NCBI GenBank assembly: GCA_039024435.1
Contig: JBCCQH010000163.1
Location: forward strand, 1 to 10,651
From: JBCCQH01 sp039024435
GTDB lineage: Bacteria > Bacteroidota > Bacteroidia > J057 > JADKCL01
Reading direction: 5' to 3'
Length of the DNA stretch: 10,651 nucleotides
Shown: one piece after another, positions 6,409 to 10,651 of the stretch
Layout of the letters: each line of letters starts with the position of its first letter
How positions within the stretch are numbered: position 1 is the first letter of the stretch
Position numbers and translations under genes: made by a program
The notes under the pieces: generated by a model
What the model was told of the DNA's origin: nothing
Seen by the model: the letters and a program-made list of their open reading frames with translations, nothing else
Database searches by the model: none

Positions 6409-6756
6409 ATGGCGGAAAAGAAATACAAATCGCTCAAAGAATTCTATCCTTATTATCTCACCGAGCACGCCGATCCGGTGTGCCGCGCTTTGCATTTCAT
6501 TGGGACCAGTGGGGTATTCATATTGCCCCTCATCGCGATCATCACCCAGACTTGGTGGCTACTCGCCCTCGTTCCGGTCGCGGGCTACGGATTTGCCTGG
6601 ATCGGCCACGCGCTATTTGAACGCAACAAACCGGCGACCTTTACCTACCCCGGATGGAGCCTGGCTTCCGATTTCATCATGTATTTTGATATGATCACTT
6701 TCCGCATCAATCGCCGACTCAAAGAAGCCCAGCAGATCATCGGCAGCGCGAACTAA
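6409..6756 (+). CDS. Mpo1-like (DUF962) small membrane protein
   Basis: 115 aa from ATG 6409. The family signature is present: 'FYPYYLTEHADPVCRALHFIGT' region (12-33), hydrophobic helices at about 31-47 and 49-66, 'IGHALFERNKPATF' (65-78) and 'SDFIMYFDM' (87-95). Conserved His20, His29 and His67 fit the iron-binding histidines of the yeast relative Mpo1, a dioxygenase in long-chain base (phytosphingosine) breakdown; the bacterial function is not established and no substrate can be read from the sequence. A near-consensus TTTATTTG at 6374-6381 might be a -7 box of its own, otherwise it is read through from tsaD. The stop TAA (6754-6756) overlaps by two bases the stop of the convergent glycosyltransferase gene, and no terminator separates the two. 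Confidence 0.9.
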   Translation: MAEKKYKSLKEFYPYYLTEHADPVCRALHFIGTSGVFILPLIAIITQTWWLLALVPVAGYGFAWIGHALFERNKPATFTYPGWSLASDFIMYFDMITFRINRRLKEAQQIIGSAN

Positions 6757-8168
6757 GGGCGCGTACCCCGGGCGCGGTGGAGCGTATAGGTACCATCCCC
6801 AAATTCCCCCATTTTCTCCAGCGTCTCCCAGGCCACGCAACTGGGATATTCGGTCCGCGCGTAGGGACCTGCGATCAGCCATTCGCCATTGCGCAAGTTC
6901 AGATCCGGACACTTTGCCGCATTGGAGGGCACCACGACGGGCAAGCGAAACCGCACCGCCTCGGGCAAAAACGGGACTATTTGTTGGTCGTAGGTAAATA
7001 CCCGCGCGACATCACGCCGCAACACCTCGGCCACGACCGCTTTTTCCTCGGCATTCGGAGGCGGACCCAAGGTCCGGCGACCGAGCAAGTAAAGGCTTTG
7101 CTGAGAAGCCAGCAGGAGCACCAAGAGCAGAAACCCGGCCTGGGCCACCCGGCGTCCCCGGCGAAAGCCTCCGACCCGTTTCCAGCCCGCCGCCGCAAAT
7201 TCCCCCAGGTAGATTGCCGGCACAAATAACAATTGAAACCCAAAGCGGTCGTAGCCCGCTGAGGCCAGGAAAAACAACAGGTGGCTGCCGTGCCAGATCA
7301 GCAGCAACAAATCGGCCGGTTCCCGCTTGATGCGGACCTTGACCACCAGAGCAACCGTCCCCAGCACAATTACCGGTTTGAACAGCAAAAAACGCAGGGT
7401 TTCGCCCCCATCGAAGGCCAGGAATTCCGAACGGTAGGAACTCCGCTGCCCCAACCAGTCCCCTACCGCCAGCAGCGACCCGCTTTCCGCCGCTTGCCAG
7501 CCGAGCAACAGGCCCCCCGCTACCGCCCCGAGCAGCAGCGTGGCAAACATTTGCCGGAAGGCTCCCCGCAACAGCAAAATCAAGCTCCATCCCCCCAAAG
7601 TCAGTACCAGTGGCGCTGCCAGATAAGCTTTGGTCAGCAAGGCCATGCCCAATGCCACGCCCGCGCCCAGCGCGAACCGCAACTGCTCCGATTCGAGATG
7701 CCGCAGCCAAAAAGCCAGCCCGAGGAAGAGCCAGCCCAGCATGGGCACTTCACCGAGCACTTCCGCACCGTAAGTGAGCAGTTGCACATTGCCCACCACC
7801 AAGACCAAAGCCCAAAATGCCTTGTGGTCGGCTACCCGAAGTCGCACCAACTGAAAATACGTCCACAGGGCGACCAGACTGAACAACACCATAAATAGGC
7901 GCAGGGAAAGCATTTCGGTACCGAATAGCTGCCCCCAACTGCCCAGCGGATAGCTCAAAGCCGGTCCCAACGTGATGAATGGCGAATCGGGATCGCATCT
8001 AGATTCGTCCAGGTCCACCGGATAGCAAGGCGTACCCTCCGCCACGAGTTCGCGCACCACCAGGTAGTGTCCCGCGTCGTCGTACCAAACCGGCGAGCGG
8101 AAAGCCGAGAGCACCAGCAAGCCCGCCACCAGGGCAAAGAGAATGAGGTATGGCAGGGAGCGGTGCAA
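6753..8168 (-). CDS. GT-C type (ArnT/PMT-like, GT39-related) multipass membrane glycosyltransferase
   Basis: 471 aa. The frame has no ATG near its start. The TTG at 8168 is chosen because it directly precedes a hydrophobic first helix (MHRSLPYLILFALVAGLLVL); upstream the frame is open to a stop at 8228-8226 with only a CTG. About ten further hydrophobic helices are spread over residues 86-360. The first outside loop holds 'PVWYDDAGHYLVVREL' (26-41), an acidic pair in the position of the catalytic Asp/Glu of GT-C enzymes. A second acidic loop motif is 'AEVLGEVPMLGW' (135-146), with 'LTKAYLAAPL' (178-187) after it. The C-terminal 110 residues are soluble, probably periplasmic, with two Cys (420, 444). 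Such enzymes move sugars from polyprenyl-phosphate carriers to lipids, glycans or proteins; donor and acceptor cannot be told here. No glycan cluster is nearby. The best promoter candidate is the minus-strand one at 8573-8544, implying a leader of about 370 bases. Confidence 0.8.
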   Translation of the reverse strand: MHRSLPYLILFALVAGLLVLSAFRSPVWYDDAGHYLVVRELVAEGTPCYPVDLDESRCDPDSPFITLGPALSYPLGSWGQLFGTEMLSLRLFMVLFSLVALWTYFQLVRLRVADHKAFWALVLVVGNVQLLTYGAEVLGEVPMLGWLFLGLAFWLRHLESEQLRFALGAGVALGMALLTKAYLAAPLVLTLGGWSLILLLRGAFRQMFATLLLGAVAGGLLLGWQAAESGSLLAVGDWLGQRSSYRSEFLAFDGGETLRFLLFKPVIVLGTVALVVKVRIKREPADLLLLIWHGSHLLFFLASAGYDRFGFQLLFVPAIYLGEFAAAGWKRVGGFRRGRRVAQAGFLLLVLLLASQQSLYLLGRRTLGPPPNAEEKAVVAEVLRRDVARVFTYDQQIVPFLPEAVRFRLPVVVPSNAAKCPDLNLRNGEWLIAGPYARTEYPSCVAWETLEKMGEFGDGTYTLHRARGTRP

Positions 8169-8531
8169 GGTATCCGGCGGGCGTTTAGAATTGAAGGGGG
8201 AGGTTCCGGGCCGCAGATCCTGGCGTCAATGGAAGCTCAGGATGGGATTTGCCATGGGAGCCCAAGACAGAAAAATGGTGGAAGCGGGAGGGAAAAAGCT
8301 GCATAACGAAATCGCAAGATTAAATTTAAGTTCCCCCAAATCGGATGCGGGGAACGGCGACAATTCGACGTTACAAAGAAAGAAGCTTTGAAGCGTAAAT
8401 TTGCCGAATAAAAACGCAGTCTCAACGACCGCGAAGGACACATTGTCCTGTCGTTTTGGGAGCCCGCAACTTCCGGAAAACCACTCCGTCGCCGAGGTCG
8501 CTGCGCCCACCTTCCCAATTAGGGAAAGATT

Positions 8532-8553
8532 TATAACTTTGCCCAAAGTTATA
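8532..8553. promoter_or_regulatory. Palindrome carrying a TAnnTTTG box on both strands
   Basis: TATAACTTT (8532-8540) and AAAGTTATA (8545-8553) are perfect inverted arms around GCCC. Each arm plus one loop base makes TAACTTTG, an exact Bacteroidota -7 box: 8534-8541 on plus and 8551-8544 on minus. The plus box would start transcription near 8548, about 33 bases before lpdA, but no TTG lies about 20 bases upstream of it. The symmetry could also make it a regulator binding site. Confidence 0.5.
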
Positions 8554-8573
8554 TCGAACGTCCACAAATACAA
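8544..8573 (-). promoter_or_regulatory. Consensus Bacteroidota promoter reading leftward toward the glycosyltransferase
   Basis: On the minus strand TTG (8573-8571) is followed by 19 bases and then TAACTTTG (8551-8544). This is the TTG-N19-TAnnTTTG arrangement of the Bacteroidota primary sigma factor, the best promoter match I found in the window. A start near 8537 would give a leader of about 370 bases before the TTG start of the glycosyltransferase at 8168. It overlaps the lpdA leader. Confidence 0.5.
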
Positions 8574-8580
8574 CAATACA

Positions 8581-9978
8581 ATGGCTAGTACATCTTATGA
8601 TTTGATCGTCATCGGAAGTGGCCCTGGAGGCTATCCCGCCGCCATCCGAGCCGCGCAGTTGGGCATGAAGGTTGCCTGCGTGGAACGGGAAAAACTGGGC
8701 GGTATCTGCCTGAACTGGGGGTGTATTCCCACCAAGGCGTTGCTCAAAAGCGCCGAGGTGTTTGAGTACCTCAAGCACGCGGACGATTACGGCATTGAAG
8801 TGGGGGAATTCCGCCCCAAATTTGACAAGATCATCCAGCGCAGCCGGGGCATCGCCGACGGCATGAGCAAAGGGATTCAGTTCCTTTTCCGCAAGAATAA
8901 AATCGATCACCTCGCGGGCAATGGAGTGCTGACCAAGGACAAAAAGGTAGAGGTCACCGACGAAGCCGGCAAGAAAACACTTTACGCCGCGAAGCATATC
9001 ATCGTGGCCACCGGCGCGCGTTCGCGCCAACTGCCCCACATGCCGATTGACAAGCAGAAAATCATCGGCTACCGCGACGCCATGGTCCTTCCTTCCATGC
9101 CCAAAAGCATGATTGTGGTCGGATCCGGTGCCATCGGTTCCGAGTTTGCCTACTTCTACGGCGCAATGGGCACCAAAGTCACGCTGATCGAGTACATGGA
9201 ACGCATCGTTCCCGCCGAGGACGAGGAAGTGAGCCGGACCCTGGAAAAGTCCTTCAAGAAGCGCGGTATCACGGTCATGACCAATTCGGAGGTGACCCAG
9301 GTCGATGCCAGCGGGGAAGGCGTCACGGCTACGGTGAAAACGAAGAAAGGCGAACAGAAAATCCAGGCGGACATCCTGCTCTCAGCCGTCGGAGTCGTTC
9401 CGAACACGGAAAACATCGGTTTGGAAGCGCTCGGGATCAAGATGGAGCGGGGCAAGATCATCGTGGATGACTTCTATCGCACCAATGTCAAGGATGTCTA
9501 CGCGATCGGGGACATCGTCCACGGTCCCTCCCTCGCCCACGTGGCCACGGCGGAAGCGCTGTTGTGCGTGGAAAAGATTGCCGGACATTCGGTCGAAGCC
9601 CTGGACTACAACAACCTGCCCGGCTGCACCTACACCCAACCGGAAATCGCTTCGGTGGGCTACACCGAAAAGCAAGCGAAGGAAGCGGGCTACGACATCA
9701 AAGTCGGCAAGTTTCCCTTCACGGCTTCGGGAAAGGCCAGCGCCGCCGGCAAGAAAGAAGGCTTCATCAAGGTCATCTTTGATGCCAAGTACGGCGAATG
9801 GCTCGGCGCCCACTTCATCGGCGCCAATGTCACCGAGATGATCGCCGAAGTGGTCGCGGCCCGGAAGCTGGAAACCACAGGTCACGAAATCATCAAGTCG
9901 GTTCACCCCCACCCGACCATGAGCGAGGCAGTCATGGAAGCGGCGGCGGCGGCCTACGACGAGGTGATTCACCTCTGA
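8581..9978 (+). CDS. lpdA: Dihydrolipoyl dehydrogenase (E3)
   Basis: 465 aa from ATG 8581; the frame also runs back to a TTG at 8401, but homology begins only after 8581. E3 reoxidises dihydrolipoyl groups of 2-oxoacid dehydrogenase complexes and the glycine cleavage system, reducing NAD+. The FAD site is 'GSGPGG' (12-17). The redox-active disulfide is Cys43/Cys48 in 'GGICLNWGCIPTK'. 'ATGARSRQLP' (143-152) follows, then the NAD site 'GSGAIGSEFA' (181-190) and the second FAD motif 'YAIGDIVHG' (307-315). The dimerisation domain ends in 'HPHPTMSEA', with the catalytic base His445 and partner Glu450. All catalytic residues are present. No E1 or E2 gene lies beside it, so it is a stand-alone E3 probably shared by several complexes. 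The glycosyltransferase diverges upstream; structured DNA begins at its stop codon. Confidence 0.96.
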   Translation: MASTSYDLIVIGSGPGGYPAAIRAAQLGMKVACVEREKLGGICLNWGCIPTKALLKSAEVFEYLKHADDYGIEVGEFRPKFDKIIQRSRGIADGMSKGIQFLFRKNKIDHLAGNGVLTKDKKVEVTDEAGKKTLYAAKHIIVATGARSRQLPHMPIDKQKIIGYRDAMVLPSMPKSMIVVGSGAIGSEFAYFYGAMGTKVTLIEYMERIVPAEDEEVSRTLEKSFKKRGITVMTNSEVTQVDASGEGVTATVKTKKGEQKIQADILLSAVGVVPNTENIGLEALGIKMERGKIIVDDFYRTNVKDVYAIGDIVHGPSLAHVATAEALLCVEKIAGHSVEALDYNNLPGCTYTQPEIASVGYTEKQAKEAGYDIKVGKFPFTASGKASAAGKKEGFIKVIFDAKYGEWLGAHFIGANVTEMIAEVVAARKLETTGHEIIKSVHPHPTMSEAVMEAAAAAYDEVIHL

Positions 9979-10047
9979 GAGGCGGTTTAAATTTAATGCT
10001 GCGATTTTGCTATCGCAGATTTCACAGACCAATTTTAAACCGCCTCT
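9978..10047. repeat. 70-bp inverted-repeat element beginning in the lpdA stop codon
   Basis: AGAGGCGGTTTAAA (9978-9991) is a perfect inverted match to TTTAAACCGCCTCT (10034-10047). The first base is the last base of the lpdA TGA. Inside it CTGCGAT (9999-10005) pairs with ATCGCAG (10012-10018) around a six-base loop. No T tract follows, so a plain terminator is unlikely. A miniature mobile element or REP-like sequence, or an RNA-stabilising 3' end, would fit. Confidence 0.6.
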
Positions 10048-10071
10048 AAACAAGAAGTATTCCTGCAATCT

Positions 10072-10112
10072 AGGTGCGCCCCGGCCGAATTCGGTCGGGG
10101 CGCGCTGCACCT
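10072..10112. other. Strong GC-rich two-part hairpin between lpdA and the Uma2 gene
   Basis: GCCCCGGCCGA (10078-10088) pairs with TCGGTCGGGGC (10091-10101), with one G-U pair. An outer helix AGGTGC (10072-10077) pairs with GCACCT (10107-10112), leaving a five-base bulge on the 3' side. No T tract follows it directly. Together with the flanking elements, most of the lpdA-Uma2 gap can fold. Confidence 0.5.
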
Positions 10113-10119
10113 GAGTCCC

Positions 10120-10155
10120 AAAAGTCAGGCGACGGAAAAGGTGTCCGGCTTTTTT
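10120..10155 (+). terminator. Possible weak terminator upstream of the Uma2 gene
   Basis: CGGA (10133-10136) pairs with TCCG (10144-10147), extended by GC/GC across a two-base bulge and by AAAAG with CTTTT further out, and six T residues follow (10150-10155). The stem is short and interrupted, so this is tentative. It could end the lpdA transcript, since the two stronger hairpins before it lack T tracts. Confidence 0.35.
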
Positions 10156-10168
10156 CGTAGTTTTAGAT

Positions 10169-10651
10169 ATGAGCCAAGCGAATCGCACCCCTCAGTTTAG
10201 CTTCGAGGAATTCCTCCTTCAGGAAGAGCAGGCACCGCACAAGAGCGAATATTTCCACGGGGAAGTGTTCGCCATATCGGGCGGAACTCCACAACATAGC
10301 CTGATCGCAATGAATATCGGAGGTGAACTCAGAAGTGCGATCAAGGGTACTGACTGTTTGGTCTACAATAGCGATCTGCTCATCCGCCTGGAAGAAGCCG
10401 ATGCGGGATTCTACCCGGATGTCTCCGTGGTCTGCGGTTCCCCCGAAACCACCTCCGAAAAACAACTCGCCCTCACAAATCCCACGGTGATTGTGGAAGT
10501 GCTCTCGGACAGCACTGCCAGTTGGGACCGCGGGGGAAAATTTCGCCAGTACCAATCAATTCCCTCCCTGCAAGAATACATCCTCGTCGAGCAGAATGAA
10601 CCCCACATCGACGTCTATCGGCGCATGGAAAATGGCTTCTGGTTCCTCCAA
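10169..10651 (+). CDS. Uma2-family (DUF820) PD-(D/E)XK nuclease-fold protein, truncated by the right edge
   Basis: ATG 10169 opens 161 codons that reach the window end with no stop; family members are usually about 180-200 aa, so most is here. Signature features: an N-terminal 'FSFEEFLLQEE' helix (10-20); 'KSEYFHGEVFAISGGTPQHS' (25-44); 'LLIRL' before 'GFYPDVSVVCG' (80-90) with the acidic Asp84; 'PTVIVEVLSDST' (105-116) with Glu110; Asp120; Lys124 within 'DRGGKFRQY'; and 'IPSLQEYILVEQ' (131-142). These are the conserved positions of the restriction-endonuclease-like core. Uma2 proteins form large paralogous families in Cyanobacteria, Bacteroidota and others; their role is unproven and a nuclease activity is only inferred from the fold. 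The gene follows the hairpin-rich gap after lpdA, with no clear promoter. Confidence 0.9.
   Translation, partial: MSQANRTPQFSFEEFLLQEEQAPHKSEYFHGEVFAISGGTPQHSLIAMNIGGELRSAIKGTDCLVYNSDLLIRLEEADAGFYPDVSVVCGSPETTSEKQLALTNPTVIVEVLSDSTASWDRGGKFRQYQSIPSLQEYILVEQNEPHIDVYRRMENGFWFLQ

Larger units (their letters stand above)
8169..8580. other. Divergent intergenic region between the glycosyltransferase and lpdA
   Basis: The 412 bp contain no convincing gene; open frames on both strands look random. A two-part hairpin can form from AACGAC (8424-8429) with GTCGTT (8450-8455), enclosing AGGACA (8435-8440) with TGTCCT (8444-8449). The lpdA-proximal end holds a palindrome with a -7 box on each strand (8532-8553). 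The lpdA leader ends in a CA-rich run with no Shine-Dalgarno. The rest (8169-8420) would be the glycosyltransferase leader if the minus-strand promoter is used; I see no known riboswitch in it. Confidence 0.5.

Noticed and set aside
8226..8576. Minus-strand 116-residue open frame upstream of the glycosyltransferase
   Set aside because: It has no recognisable domain, and its start lies upstream of the predicted leftward transcription start.
8401..8580. Upstream TTG extension of lpdA (60 residues)
   Set aside because: Homology to E3 enzymes starts at 8581, and the extension crosses the palindromic promoter region.
9978..10047. Integron attC site
   Set aside because: No attC core sites or integrase are visible, and the arms do not have the attC layout.
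10072..10155. Known riboswitch (TPP, glycine and others considered) ahead of the Uma2 gene
   Set aside because: The conserved core bases of these classes are absent; only generic hairpins remain.

Overview
The window looks like chromosomal DNA from a fairly GC-rich member of the Bacteroidota, most likely a Saprospiria/Lewinella-type bacterium. This is inferred from four things: a GldN-family type IX secretion (T9SS) component; a surface protein ending in a T9SS type A sorting domain; promoter elements of the Bacteroidota form TAnnTTTG; and start codons preceded by CA-rich leaders instead of Shine-Dalgarno sequences. No tRNA, rRNA, CRISPR array or transposase gene was found.

Layout. (a) 1-236, minus: the N-terminus of an unrecognised protein rich in Pro, Gln and Glu that runs off the left edge. 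(b) 758-5102, plus: a cell-surface block of three genes, each with a signal peptide. The first is a tail-fibre/adhesin-like protein with eight 14-residue YadA-type head repeats and a degenerate peptidase S74 (intramolecular chaperone) domain. The second is a solitary gldN-like gene with an acidic insert. The third is a protein with an apparently intact S74 domain followed by a coiled coil and a T9SS sorting domain. Clear intrinsic terminators follow the first and second genes, so each is probably its own transcription unit. (c) 5349-6756, plus: tsaD (tRNA t6A37 synthesis) and a small Mpo1-like (DUF962) membrane protein. (d) 6753-8168, minus: a GT-C type multipass glycosyltransferase whose stop codon interlocks with that of the DUF962 gene. 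(e) 8581-9978, plus: lpdA, dihydrolipoyl dehydrogenase (E3), standing alone. (f) 10169 to the right edge, plus: the start of a Uma2-family (DUF820) PD-(D/E)XK protein.

How the genes may work together. Block (b) is the most interesting. It has two fibre-like proteins of related architecture, one with an intact S74 Ser-Lys dyad and one without, on either side of a T9SS core-component homologue. This suggests a T9SS-linked surface-fibre or adhesin locus, but that is inference from proximity. The other genes are housekeeping or accessory genes with no evident link to it.

Intergenic DNA holds several structured elements: a possible MITE/REP-like composite at 5104-5324; a palindrome at 8532-8553 that carries a TAnnTTTG box on each strand between divergent genes; a 14-bp inverted repeat that starts in the lpdA stop codon; and a run of hairpins before the Uma2 gene.
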